A DNA stretch of 64,000 nucleotides, taken from the NCBI GenBank assembly GCA_965153455.1, contig OZ234496.1, positions 12,454,304-12,518,303 on the forward strand, read 5' to 3'. This DNA is from Sphagnum compactum (Eukaryota; Bryophyta; Sphagnopsida; Sphagnales). Below are positions 11,401 to 23,916 of the stretch, one piece after another (positions within the stretch are counted from its first letter, which is position 1; each line of letters begins with the position of its first letter). The notes below the pieces were generated by a model. The model saw nothing but the letters and a program-made list of their open reading frames with translations, was not told the DNA's origin and made no database searches. The translations under genes were made by a program, and so were the position numbers.

Positions 11401-12852
11401 CGAAGCGGATCAAACACATATCTTTCATGCAGTGATTTCTCCCCTTTCTGCAGCAGATTTCCTGGTAGTCAGAATTTCCCTGTGTTCTGAAAACCAGCTG
11501 CACTTGCATTCTCTGTGCTTCCACTTAGAGTCATGGTGATTTCTGGGTATACATAGAGAACTGTGGCTGATAATATGATTTCCTCTACAGATATAGCACT
11601 ATGGGTCTTCAGCAACAGGAGCATCCATCAGGTGGAACACCTCCAACTAAGGGACATCAAATGGAAGGTAGGACCCGAGTCTTATCGCATGGAGTTTTGG
11701 CTGTGAATTCACTGCATCCTCAGCAAATGGAAATGGCACCAGATGGGACAGGCTCATCAAAGGGCAGTGGGGAGGTGCAAACCCCCTTGAAGACAAACGC
11801 GCAGAAGCTTCACACTGGAAGTGGTCAAGACACAAGCTCTTCAGTGATGGCACAACCAGCGGTCCAGACTGGATCTAAAGCAACTAACAAAGAGGCAGGA
11901 GCAGTGCATGGTGTACCTAGGGTCACACCAAATCCGTCACCTGAACATTTGCACCATGAGGGAATTTCAACTGGATATGCACCAACAATGCATCCCATGT
12001 ACTATGTTCACCCTGGGCCTCCTTGGGTGGCAGCCCCTTCAGCTTACGTTTCAGATCAAGGAGAGGTTTTCAACCATCCCTCAGCATATCAACAGCATGT
12101 TGCTTTTGGACATCTACTGCACCCACAGAATCACCAACGACAGCAATATTATCACAGCCACCATCGGCACAACACTCACCATCATGAGCATCAAAATCAT
12201 ACCCCGAGTTTTCAACCACCGCCTCTCCCACCACAGCAAGAGCATCCAACAGTTGGGACTCCTCACTGTGGATTCTCTGCTCCCACAGTCTTGGATGGGA
12301 ACAATGGGCAAAGTGGTAGCAGTAGTGTGTATGGAAATGGTTCCTCAAACGAAAGTCCCTCTACATCTAAAAATGGCAGTAATGGACACAATGACAATGG
12401 TGTAGCGGTGGGGACTAATGGAGAGAGTGCTGGCAATTCTGGGAGTGGAAGTGGGGTGGACAATTCTACAAATGTGACTAATAGATTTGCTGGCTCTGAT
12501 GGTATTATGCCAGCCTGCACTCCTGAAGATCGGTTTGCTTGGCGGGAGGCGGCATTGAACAAATTCCGGCAGAAACGAAAGGAACGATGCTTTGCAAAGA
12601 AGGTACCCACAATCTGCCTGCCTGTAGAATGTGGTGTGAACATGTCATCTGATTGTTTCAGCTGGACCAAATAAATTACACTTCCCCATTGCAAATTTCA
12701 AGTGTGCTTGATCACAATGTTTTCTCAATACGATCTGTGATGGTATGCAGGTTCGCTATCAAAGCCGAAAGAAGCTAGCAGAGCAGCGACCACGAGTGCG
12801 TGGTCAGTTTGTGCGGCAAACTGTACAGGACCTGATAGATGAAGCAGCTTAA
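8441..12852 (+). CDS. PRR: Pseudo-response regulator clock protein (PRR3/7-like)
   Basis: Eight exons are proposed: 8441-9080, 9662-9823, 9950-10083, 10325-10501, 10628-10712, 10850-11336, 11591-12602 and 12751-12852. All have GT-AG borders and phases agree, giving 932 aa. The receiver domain spans about residues 188-305 ([19 protein letters not shown], then [10 protein letters not shown], then [19 protein letters not shown]). The C-terminal CCT motif at about 880-923 ([15 protein letters not shown] joined to [15 protein letters not shown]) is nuclear and DNA-associated in this family. A middle SSAFSRYS motif straddles the exon 6/7 junction, as in PRR7. PRRs repress morning clock genes. Unusually, the receiver keeps D195/D196, phospho-acceptor D240 and K292, whereas flowering-plant clock PRRs have Glu at the acceptor. 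Residues 500-850 are low-complexity, with His-rich and Ser/Gly/Asn-rich parts. The start is the first ATG after a frame stop; exon 5 could begin at 10634 instead. PRR5/9 or TOC1 identity is less likely because of the PRR7-like middle motif. Confidence 0.9.
9142..9406 (+). repeat. Tandem duplication inside PRR intron 1
   Basis: Two direct copies begin at 9142 (TCAATGGCCATGGAGTA) and 9280 (TCAATGGGCATGGAGTA), 138 bases apart. They share landmarks such as CCAACAAGTAAAAGAG, GAGCTCTC, CTTCAAAAGCAAA and CTTTCTTTCTGCTTCAGGAT. The antisense strand is open across both copies. Confidence 0.85.
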
Positions 12853-15646
12853 AAGAGCTCATCATGATCCTGTCAGTGTCACTGTCTGAGAATCAACCAC
12901 CTTTTGACAGACCTAGTCTCTGTGGCTGGTTTCACAAGAAGTATAGTACTGTGGTATTCTACATTTGTTTATTGGGCATGTGCATTTCCGTGTATTTTCA
13001 AAATGTGACATTTTTCTGGCTTTTATCTGGCAGCAAACTATCCATGAAGATCGGTTTTGGTCTCTAACCAAATCTTGAGTTCACTGTTGTTTAATGTATT
13101 TTTCTCTATGTATAGGATTTAGGTGAAGGATCTGCTTGTAATTACTGGCAACTGCTGCTATTCACATTCTTCCAGAGCTGCACCCTTTCATTCAGGCTCC
13201 CACTACTTATGGTTTGTAATCCATGAGGTACATATTTGGGTGTATATTTGATGCTTCTATTAGGTTAATTAGTTGTGGGGTGTACCCAAAGGTTTCTGGT
13301 TTCTGAAGGAGCAACTTTGATTGGTCCATCACCAATATTTTTGAAACATTGAGCAGTCCCTGAAATAGAACCCCCTTTGGCCCTACTTTGTTTAGTTTTA
13401 TATACATGAAAGTTTAACATAAAAAGTATTTATAACTTGAATTTGAACATATTTTTTGGATGGTGAGCTTTCTGGAAGTTAAATGAACGTTTTGCTTCAA
13501 CTACGACTCCATAGTAGAGATAAAACTAGAATCACCCATCTTTCAATTTCATTAACATCTTTTATTGGGTATGAAGCATCTTGTCTTGATTAGTCCATTT
13601 CTCATTTGCAGTTTTTCAAGTTCTGAAATAAAATTCCATACTTGTTCATGTTGTCCATGTTGTTCATGTTCGATTTTTGTGTGTGTTTTGGAGTTTTCAG
13701 TTTTCTTTTGTTGGAATTTGACATGATCTTCATGAGGAGCACCGGAAACATCTATTTTTCATGCCGGTTTTTGGGCTTCTATCACAAACTTTATGCAAGT
13801 TCTTTTTTCTACTTGTAACAATAAAATTTGTAGACTTCATTGAAACTATTTCATGGTTTACTTTATTTGTAATTGACTTGTTCACATTCCAGCAATATTG
13901 CAAAAAATATATAAAATTTAACCAATTGAAAAACTAGTCAAACTTAAATTCTTCTTTGTTATATCTGGCAGATCTTTCAATTTACATTGTGTCATGCAAC
14001 ATAGAACAGTCCAAAGTGCAGACACATATGTCCCAGGATATTTCGAGTTGCACGACGCTCAACTCTCTAATTGACATAGCAAAACTACCTTACCCTGAGG
14101 TGAGTTTCATCATAAATAACTAATTTCTTTTAAATTGAAATTTCTTTTGTGAACAGATGAAGTTGAAGTGTTGACAACCTTCATAATCAATTCAGGCTAC
14201 TATCTGCACAAACTCCACTACTCATTATCCTAGTTGACTATTATAAGATCATGAAAAAATATAGATTTTGAAACATTAGAAATGAGTCAATTTTTTTGAA
14301 AAATAAAAATTATTCATTTTGCCCATGTGAGAACCTAACCTTCAGCTACAGTGGTTTGAATTGCTCCATCTATTCACACGCTGAAACAAAAGCTGAAAAA
14401 TTTACATACAAATTTTTTACAAAATTCGTTGAACAGGCAAAAAGCCTCCCTACCATGTGTGTTGTGCCACATAAATCTATTCAGTATCAAGATTGTTTAC
14501 TTTTTTCCCATCTCAATTCCAGCAAACAAAAGGCTTTTTTCCAGACCTGTATCTGATCAAATGATGTGCCACTGCACTTGCATGACCTGCACAGCTACCC
14601 AAGTTGTGGAGAAATAAGTCACTCTCAAAATTGTAAAAAACGATTGAAAGGCAAGGATCTCACCACTTTCCCAAGGTGTGTGTGTAAGGCAGAGATGGCT
14701 TTTACACAAGCTCAAGACCTCAAGTCCCCCACACACAAAAATTGCACAAAAAAGATTAATATTATTCAGCACTGCACCAATAACCAGGTTTGAGAATGGA
14801 CACATACCAAAATCCTGAAAGTTTGAATCATGGGATAGGACTCAGATTTGAAATTGCTATCGTACTTGCATGTCACATTGCTTTCTGCAGCTAGAAATCT
14901 GACCCAACAAATTAACAAGGTACGAAAGTACCAAGTCAACACAACATAATCACCACCTAAGTTTTGTGCTTCAACAAAACAACTCTTCAAAAGAGGGAGG
15001 CAGCTCTATCACTTCTGAGACAACCTGATGATCCAATACTCAGTAGTATCCAAGACCACATATGTGTGGCTGGAGATTCAGTCAGGATACAAGCAAGCCT
15101 CTGTACAAAACCATTGGGGAAGTGACAGAAGACATTTTACTGGCCAGGCAAGACAAGAGAAGAGGAAGACTTTGGATGTTAATTAAGCAAACAATAGATC
15201 TGAGCAGACATCAATCAAAATTCAATACTAGAACTCCATCAATTCTGATGTCAATAAACAATATTTAATCTAATAGACATCAAGCCATGGGTAGTTCTCA
15301 AATTCACCTGCCCAGAAATTGAGTATGAAACAAGGTGAAATGTTCTCTTACCAATAGCAATAGTGAGTAGCAAGATTCTGATGAAGTTCTGAATAATCCG
15401 TGAATGATTCCACCACCAGATAGATGATTTCTTCTTGACCAGCCAACCCGATCCCCTTCTCAAATCAGCCATATGCCCCCCGGTTGGAGATTTCACAAGA
15501 AGAACATTCACTGGATGGGGCATCCACATCCATCAGCATTCCACCACAGCTTGATTCCAAAAGATGGGTAAGAGGAATGATTCCTGGAAAGGTCAGTCTT
15601 CCAATTGCATATTTCTTGGTAAAAACGTTGGTCCCTCACTTATTCA
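12853..15646. other. Convergent intergenic region (PRR 3' end, UBP 3' end)
   Basis: The PRR stop at 12850 is followed by T-rich sequence that is presumably its 3' untranslated region. 13430-14300 is AT-rich without coding signs. 14300-15640 is richer in GC and probably includes the UBP 3' untranslated region and possibly one more UBP exon near 15490-15597 (minus strand). No separate gene is supported. Confidence 0.5.
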
Positions 15647-18600
15647 TCAGCGTACCTGTATTGGATGAAACATCCCCTGTATACTACTACTCCTAGCAAG
15701 GGATGACAGAGAGAAGTCCCCACATGTCATGACCTCAGCATTATTATTATCCTCGAACGCATTCAAATTCTTTTGTTCTCCTGGTGTCCAAAAGTAATGG
15801 GAGAAACCAGATTTGCTGCAGCAACGGAAATCCACTTCCCCTGAAGGCAACAACACTTTGGATAATACTCCCATGCAATTTTGCACATTCATCATTATGC
15901 CACTGCCTTGAACTTTTTGTGTCTCATCATTAATCTCCAAGTGTCTTGAACAACTTTCTTCCAACAGCTGGAAAAACTCAGGACCCACCAGACCAGAAAC
16001 ATGTGAGGATGATGAGTCCTTAAGCTGGTGTTGTGTCTGTTCTGGAAAGAACTTTTCCCACAAACCTTTGAAAACATTATCTGGCTCCTCTGGACTCTGC
16101 ATCTGATTATGCTTGTCCAGCAAAAAACATGCATAACATGAATCAACACAAACTTTTGGGCAGGTGAAAGCTGGGCAAGGTTGTTGTGCACAAGAATCAC
16201 TTCCTGAAACCAATGCTGTCATGTTGTTGTGTTTCTCAAAACGCTTCAAGAAAAACCCAAGTGACAGACCCTTAAACAGCCTTTGTATCACCAATTTCCC
16301 AAGTCCTCTTCTAGGAGGACTCCATAGTGGCTGGTTAACAACATCTGTCACATCCCAAGGTTGACCAGATAGTCTGAAACTCAGGCAATGTTCCAAGTTT
16401 CCGCTTAAGGATTGGAAACCCACTGAGGAATTATTGGAAATTGATATCACCTTACTAGAATTGGCCTTGGATCTACCACCTCGAGCAGCAAGTACGATTC
16501 CATTTTCGGTTATTTCTGCATCTCCAGAGGATAATGGTACAGAGGAGTCTCTATTGACAAAGTTCTTCTGTGCATCCAACCCAGAATCAGAGCTCCAGTT
16601 CTGTTGTATACTACTTGTTCCCACCCTATACCAACCACTGCCATTGGAACCAGCATCGTCTGGTATACTTCTGATCAGCTCCATAGGTTGAGGGGAAGAT
16701 TTGAGACTGTACAAGGAGCTACGTTGACGTTCAACTCGTACTGTACCTCTGCCTGACTCATTGCTTTGCTGTCCTCCAGCTAACCTCCCATCAGCAGCAG
16801 TCCCATCCCCTGTTACTCGTGGAGGCCGGGCAGATGACCTGTAACAATAGAAAACCACAAAATCATTAATCACCCAACACAACAACATGCAGCAAAGGAT
16901 TGATTACAATCGAGACATGGAAGCCAAACACACAGGACTTCATAAACATGCTTCAATTAATTCTTTGCTGTGGGTCATGGCCTTCAAACCTAATCTGATA
17001 ACACAGCATACTTGCTACCAGCTGCACAGCATAAAGTTACACAGAAGGCAAGAAAGAAGCATATGTACCTGGCATAGAAAAGCATATACGCCCTTTGAGA
17101 AGTCACTTCAAACAAGTCCACTCTTTTCACCTGTGACAGACAATAATTCCCACATTGTCAACATGCTTATTTATTATTTGCCAGCTTGAGCAAACTACTA
17201 CTAGTTTTGTTGTAGTAATGCATCTAGAAAATGACAAACTATTCACAAATACAGAACCAGTAAGACTTTTTACCTTACTGTCATCAATCTTGTACCAATG
17301 GCCAAGAGAGTTCTTTATGTAACAGATGTAATGTCCCGAGTCAGAAGCATTTGATACATCCAAGTGGACAACCACTGCGTAGAGATGATAAAGTGGTGGT
17401 TTATCCCCCTCTCCACTCATGTATGGCACCATGTCCAACACTTTAGGGAAAGTAACTCGCTTGTTCAGCTTCCCAAACTTCCCACCCTGAATGCATGCCA
17501 TTTTTTCCATGAAGTTAGCAGACCAAGATAGTACCAGTAGGTTAATCCAGAATCACCCTGCAAATTGCTGCATCATACATATCTGCAAAGTTCTAGCATT
17601 CAAAACCCGTAAGTTGCTGCTAAACAATGTAGCTTATTCAAGCCACAATAAGCTTGTGAGGGTACTACCCATTCATTTCATTTTAGGTTGTGTGCATCGA
17701 AAGAGGCCTACTTTGCACATGAACAAATGACGCACAAAATTATGGCAGGAAAAAAGAAAATCGGGTACAAGCAAAATTGCAGATTGTAAATTGAGAAAAC
17801 GCAAATGAAGTGAAAATGCAAATTGAGAATTGAATCACCTGAAAGCGCTTGAGTGCAACAGTGAGAATATTAGGTGCTTCATACACAGTAAGCCGCTTAT
17901 GCGCATTCACAAATGAATTACAACTGCAGCACAGCAGGCAGTTACAACAAAAATCTAAACTCAAGTTGAAGAGTAATAAGAGTATATAGTGATAAGTTCA
18001 AGAAAATCACCAAAATAAACTTCCAGAGCAGGACAAGAAGTACATACTGGTCACATTCATACTTGTTTACACCATCCAACAATTCAGTACTTGTGAATTG
18101 ACCAAGAGCATCTTCCAAGGACTTGACATTGCCTTGGATCTCCACTGCAAGGTCCATCATGGGCTCATATCGATTAGATTCATGCAGGCACTGCATACAT
18201 TTCACCTGCAAGCCAGAGCATTGAAATGCAACCCACTCATGGTAAGACCCAAGGAAGTCTATGAGAAGATACTAGACAGACATGTAACAGACACCTTTAA
18301 CCAGACTACAGCAGCTTAACCCACCATCATCAACCACAGATCCAATACACACACAGAGCAAGAAGACAGTGCAAGCTGCTAGAGCAGTCCTGGTACATAC
18401 CTGTGATTGCAGACATCCACCAAAGATGCGGTATATGAGTGACGTCTCTTGTATGGAAACATCAACAGCCTTTTCCCCACCAGCAGTATCAAGACAAATC
18501 ATTTGCATCAAGTCGATGGCAAACCTGAACTCATCACACATACAAACTATTTTCAGCTTTGCAGGTCAGATGTATACAACACTACAAACTCTGGTGATCC

Positions 18601-21600
18601 TTAAACTTCAGCCAAAACTTTGCAGAGGAACAGGTGATCCAAATCTGTCTTCTTGGCCTCATCTGCAGTCTGAGTGGGGGGTCCAGAACCTTGTTACCTC
18701 ATGAATTCATGGGCATCCTCTTGCCTGCCATATCCAAGATGGCTACCAATCTTCTGTATCCGTGAAAGTATATTGATAGGTGCAAAAGGGCTCTGACTCG
18801 CCCTCACTTTCTGCACATGATTTTGAAGCTCACACATGAAACACCAATCACGTCTCGTACCTGTAGTGCAACAACAGTTCACTTTAAAGGAGGTAAAGTC
18901 TAAAGCTTGGAAAATAAAACACTGCCCTGCATCAAGCAACTGTGCGAATACAGTCTTGCAAGGAAACAAAGCCAAAATTGTGAGAGGTAAAGTTAAGTGC
19001 TCCCTCAAATCACAAGAAAAACTTACAAGATTCACCATGACGCCCTTCAAGAAAATAGGCAGTGAGAGGCTGTGTATAGTAAAGGCATTGCAGGACCACA
19101 TTGGCAAAGCAGCTGCACAAAGTGCATCATCAGGAAACTTATATCAGTTCCAACCCATTGGGCTTTCCATTTGGTCCATACCCACTCATGTTAGACAACA
19201 AGCAACAACAAACAGCAGAGATGAATTATTTTCCCTATGTACTCTCTGGGTCTAGAATCTCCTCCTATGTGATCATCATAAGTCCAGCCTGATGATGCTG
19301 ATATTACTGAAAGAACATGAGAGTATGAGGATATATGCCAAACAGAAAAACCACAGTGGAAAATGTTTATAGGTTACCTGTTTCCACAATTGATCAATCC
19401 ACATGGTGGAACATTTAGAATATCCCAATTGAACAATTCGACAAACTGGTCATATGGGAACAAGATCTGAGCAAGCAAAAAGCAATTAGAAGAACCCACA
19501 CCACCATGTCACCTTCAGTAATGCAAGAACTTGCATACAGCCATTCCAAATAATCTTGGGAGGTAATATAATTCTTTTCTGGATAATATTCCATACACAA
19601 TATGATCATTGCATGTTCTAGTGAGATAGGCAAAGACTGCAACGACCCAAAAAACCCTCTCAAAGAATTGAAAAAAGCCAAGAATACGGAAATAACCTAG
19701 AATGTTTCGACAGTAATGCATTAAGGTGGAGGCAGGCTTCAATCAAATCAATCAATCAGTGAGAGACCTATCATGTCCCCCCTATTTCTGTTATTCAGGA
19801 AATGCAACACCGGTGTAAAGTAAGTAGTACTGACTTCTGAACAGGGGTTTAACTAGGGCTCCACAGAGAAGTCTGTGTATTCTGTAAGACATGTTTGTTG
19901 TCTGCAACTTCGAAGGGCTAGAAGAGTAGCTACAATATTAGCTGCTTCATGCAGATTCCACAGAGAAGGCACATTACATAAGACAAACAAAATTGCACTG
20001 ACCAAATCCCCAGCTAGCTTCTGGAGTCAATAGCACCACCAAGTTCCCAGGTCAACTCTGTGTGAAAAAACCCTTTACTACATACACACCTTTTGAGTCT
20101 GTTGGCTGGAACCAAACTGTATCTATCTGAGATTTTCCAAAATGCTTAAATCCAGCAATAAATTTCAGAAGTAGGAGACTACCAGCAGAACTCAACCAAT
20201 ACTACTACTACACCACTATCAACGAAAGACTACCATTATTGAAACAGAAGAGGATTCACAAAAAGATTTTTTACAAAAAAATGGGGGATATCACCACAAT
20301 CACTACGATTGTACTCCTCCTTTACCTTGTGTAAGAGGGGGGTGCACATAATGATCCTGCACATTTAACATGTTGGGAGAAGGCTTTTTCCATCAGCTTA
20401 ATTCGCCCACCTTAACTGCAACCCACACTCTCTCTCTTAAGAAAGAACCTTGGAGGTGGCTAGCTACCCCATTATACAAATGGGTTGTTGGGTGGAAAAG
20501 CCAGAACCAAACTGAAAGGAGAAGAAATGAGCTTTTGTTTTGCAGGTCAGTCAGTCAGTTCTCCCAACGAACCTTCTTTGGCCTAGTAGAATTGTGTCGC
20601 CCATCAGAGACTGTTGCAGATGGCAGCTTGGAATTGCGAGTAGGTCCACGAAATGATGTAGGTGCTGCTGCGGCCGATGCTCCTAATTCATTTGCACCAC
20701 TACCCATATCTGTGAAATCAGAAAAGGTCTTGTAGTTCTCACTCCTAGAGCTCATAGGGCTGGGTACCTCAGAGAATGTGCGACTATCTGTATCCAGGCT
20801 ACCAGGGCTGCCTGTGTCAACCCCACGGCATTCATACTTGTGGCCAGCAATCCAGTGCTGTAGTTGACATTCTGTAGAACTGTGACATGAATCAAAACAA
20901 CAGTAGCTGAATTTGAGTTCTCCACAAAATCACAAAAGATCAAGAATGAAAGAAAACAAAACATCTCGGCATACAGGCGCTCAGGATGATGATGACAACC
21001 CATAACAAATGAATTCCCAGGTATGGTATGCCCTGACAGGGCTCAGCACTTCTTTTTAGGAAAAATTGCATACCAGTAATGGACCCGCTTGCACTGCTTG
21101 CATCGCCGTTTCGTCAATTTTCCGCAAACTGCGCAAAAATAGCGCCCTCCTCCTCCTCCTACCATGTGCTTTTTCTTCGGCTCTGGCATTGGTTTTCGTA
21201 ATACTTCACCCTGCCGCTGCTGTAATTCCGGTACACTCTTTGTGTGGTTTGCTTGCTCCTCTGCCTGATTTCCAGATTTAGCTTCTTCTCTCGGGTCCTC
21301 TTTTTGGTTAGCTGCTTCCGGCTCAGCCTGCTGCTGTTGAAGATGAGCTTCTCGATCAGCCTTTTCCTTGAGCTTCTTCTTAGCCTCCTCTTCCTCCTCA
21401 GCCTGCTCCCTCCTCTTGGCAGCTTCATTCTCAGCCTGCATCCTGCGCTCGGCTTCCAATTCTTCTTGCTTCTTAATGCGAGCTGCTTCTTCTTCTTCCG
21501 CCCACTTCTTCCTGTTGGCAGATTCAAGCTCAGCTTGCTCCCTGGTGAGAGCTTCAAGCTCCTGCTTCTTCCTGCTGACAGCTTCTTCAAGCTCTGCCTC

Positions 21601-22044
21601 CTGCTGCTTCTTCCTATTAACAGCTGCTTCAAGCTCTTGCTGCTTGCGGAGATTTGCTTCAAGCTCTGCTGCTGCTTGTATTCTAGATCCCACATCTGCT
21701 GCTCGCCTTGTTTGTTGAGGAGCTGCTGCTGCTTCATCATCAAACTCTGCGGTGTGCTGCTTCTTCCAGTAGACACCACCTTCTCCTTCTGTTGTCCGCC
21801 GTCTGAATTCGTTTTTCCTGGAAACCTCTGACTGCTTCAACCTCCTATACTCTTCTTCCCAATCCGCCTCCGCCCGGGCTTGCTCTTCTGCTGCCAAGCG
21901 CTGTAGCCTTCGAAACTCCTCTTCCCTTGCCTTGCTTGACTTGCGAGAGCGCAAGATCCACACCCTCACCACCGCGATCACCGCACCCAGTATCAGCAGA
22001 GCCAAGAGCACAGCAGGTATATCTAACTCCACCAACTCCTGCAT
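15647..22044 (-). CDS. UBP: Ubiquitin C-terminal hydrolase, UBP15/16 type, MYND zinc finger, membrane-anchored
   Basis: Eleven exons are proposed in minus order: 22044-21074, 20879-20573, 19466-19378, 19112-19027, 18860-18698, 18524-18401, 18205-18048, 17923-17839, 17486-17274, 17130-17069 and 16838-15647 (stop). Phases agree; length is about 1149 aa. Order of parts: membrane segment at about 8-28; a long Glu/Lys/Arg/Gln coiled coil at about 36-290; MYND finger with ligands C304, C307, C315, C318, C324, C328, H337 and C341; then the USP core. The Cys box is [19 protein letters not shown] (nucleophile C457), the zinc ribbon C583-x2-C586/C631-x2-C634, and the His box [10 protein letters not shown] (H713) followed by YKIDDS (D730). 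It removes ubiquitin from substrates. Arabidopsis UBP15-19 share the N-terminal membrane segment, MYND and USP order. A serine-rich tail of about 400 residues follows. The ATG is preceded directly by an in-frame TAG. The C-terminus is uncertain: see findings. Confidence 0.9.
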
Positions 22045-23010
22045 CTAACCCTCCTCCCGTTCTTCCACGCCTTGACGGCATCAAGCGAGCAAGCTTGATA
22101 GATCACTGCTGCAACTTCCGCCGCCGCCGCTTCCACTGTTGCATTTACAAGAGCTTCTGCTGCTGCTGTTGCTTGCTGGTGGCTTCAGCGCTTGCTTTCG
22201 TCGTCTTCAAGCTGCGTATAGTGCACCAACAACACACCATTGACTGAGTCAAAGGTCCGACCTGCTGCTGCTGCTGCACAGATCGATCACACGCAAGTCG
22301 GGAAAAACATCGATCCGCATCTAGGGACTATCAAGTCAATGCAAAAAAAAATCAATTCCCAGAAATGGAACCTCTGCTTCCTCCTTCTTCTTCTCCTCCA
22401 GCTACTGCTGTCAAAAACCCTAAACCATACTACAAACTTCGACCACTATTATGTCCATCCGACCAATCTTCACTCCCTCTTCTCTCTCTCCATGGAGCTG
22501 CTCCCTGGAGCGAGTGAGCGAGCAGCTAGCTCGCAAGAAGAAGGATAGAAAGCACACAGAAGAAAATGCGATGAGCATACATACAAAAACTAAAATGCTC
22601 TACATCAACAGCGGCAACAAAGGCAAAGCAGGCAGGCGCCCTGAATCTCTCTTTCTCTTTGGTTTTTTTCTCTCGAGTTTCTCGCTCTTGAACTAGTTTC
22701 GCGCACTCCCCGGAGGCTGCAACGGTCACAAAGCCCGTGCTTTTTGGCAGCATTCCAAGGACGAAAAGAGCAGCAGACGACGACGACGACGCGGTGGAGG
22801 AGGGGGGGGGGGGGGAGAGAGGAGGGGCCTTCGCACGCGGCTTACACAATTCCGTTGCAACGACAACAAGGGAATTAGGGTTAGGGTTTTGCTGCTCTTC
22901 TTCGTCGTCTTCGTCGTCGATTCAGTACTGTTTATGTTCACACACAACAGTTTGTCCAGTCAGTAAACGAGGGGCCACAAACACAAAAACACACGTGTAA
23001 TGCACCAATA
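22045..23010 (-). promoter_or_regulatory. UBP leader and promoter
   Basis: GC-richer sequence with trinucleotide runs (GCT, GAC), a G run at 22803-22814 and CT-rich blocks, as expected of a plant 5' leader. A telo-box-like TTAGGGTTAGGGTTTT lies at 22875-22890 (AAACCCTAA on the gene strand) and a palindromic G-box ACACGTGT at 22991-22998. Short frames here are not supported as genes. Confidence 0.45.
22992..22997. promoter_or_regulatory. G-box CACGTG
   Basis: A palindromic CACGTG inside ACACGTGT, about 950 bases upstream of the UBP ATG. In plants this is a bHLH/bZIP target. Its function here is inferred only from position. Confidence 0.35.
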
Positions 23011-23018
23011 GGCTAACA

Positions 23019-23255
23019 ATGACTGGATTCAAAGTGGACAAATACAAAGAATGCCCAATAGAGGACCAGTTTGGCCTCTGGACATATGTTACAAATGTCC
23101 CGTACCTACTGGATAGGTACCGGGCTGGGACCAAACACATGAGGCTTGCGCCAATTAGGGCTAACAACAAATGTGTTGGATTGGACTGGAAGTGGAGAAA
23201 TACAAGACGGGCCAAAAACTCGGGCACACAAGTTTGGCCTCTGGACATGTGAAGG
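23019..23255. repeat. Diverged direct repeat (about 70 bases, two copies)
   Basis: Copies at about 23022-23093 and 23184-23255 share GACTGGA, AAATACAA, then GTTTGGCCTCTGGACAT near their ends. A short hairpin (GTACCTA / TAGGTAC) sits between them at about 23101-23120. Confidence 0.6.
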
Positions 23256-23373
23256 CGTGCTCACACCCTCATGTGGCCCTTCCTCCCTTGGGAGAACCCA
23301 CTCAAACAAGAACCTCCCCTACAAACTAAAACATGATCAAATGTGGAGTTCAACGAACTCAAAAATTCACTAA

Positions 23374-23573
23374 TTAGTTCACAAACACACAACTTTAATA
23401 CTAATCGCTCATAAGTTTAGTAATTAGTTCACAAAACCCAACTTTAATATTATATGGCTCATGTGTTTAATAATTAATTAGTTCACAAAAACACAACTTT
23501 AATATTAATCGCTCACACGTTTAATCATTAGCTCACAAAAACACAACCTTAATATTAATTAATCAAATTAGTG
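23374..23573. repeat. Tandem repeat, about four units of 50-55 bases
   Basis: Each unit starts TTAGTTCACAAA or TTAGCTCACAAA, continues ACACAAC then TTTAATA (CTTAATA in the last unit), and the first three contain a GCTCA core. The array is AT-rich and ends where homology to the MITE-like module begins shortly after. Confidence 0.8.
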
Positions 23574-23616
23574 AAAACATCAACTCAAGATTCAAATGGT
23601 TGGAATTGCCTATTTT

Positions 23617-23916
23617 TATATGAATTTTTTTGAGATTCATTATAGAGTATAGTAGCTTAAGGGATTTTTATAGGCTCCTAAGTAATAGGTCTATTTTTAT
23701 ATGAGAATTTTGGAAAGATGATAATTTGGCTTGTGTTGACACTTGAGATTAATTATAGAGTTATAATATCTTGAAGGAATTTGGTTTCTTTTAGAGTTTT
23801 TTTTTTAAGATATATTTTTGCATGGTGAAATATTTTGAGTTTTCATAATTCTTCTTTTGCCTTAAGATACTTTTTTAATGTGAATGGCAAGGCCACGGTG
23901 TGACACACCCCTTGTT
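23617..23916 (-). mobile_element. MITE-like module, inverted relative of 27765-28075
   Basis: This block is a diverged reverse-complement copy of the interior of the element at 27487-28135. Shared landmarks include TTATAGAGTATAGTAGCTTA, GGGATTTTTATAGG, TTTAAGATAT-type blocks and GCAAGGCCA followed by GTGTGACACACCCC. Homology stops at about 23916. The outer end near 23617 lacks the matching terminal repeat, so this copy looks truncated. Confidence 0.7.

Noticed and set aside
11908-12405. 165-residue plus frame inside PRR exon 7
   Set aside because: Out-of-frame shadow of the splice-consistent PRR frame that leads into the CCT domain.
21159-21779. Arg/Ser-rich 206-residue minus frame within UBP exon 1
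   Set aside because: Shifted frame of the repetitive coiled-coil exon; the correct frame leads to the MYND ligands.
21244-21831. 195-residue plus frame opposite UBP exon 1
   Set aside because: Leucine/serine-rich antisense of Glu/Lys codons; a composition artefact.
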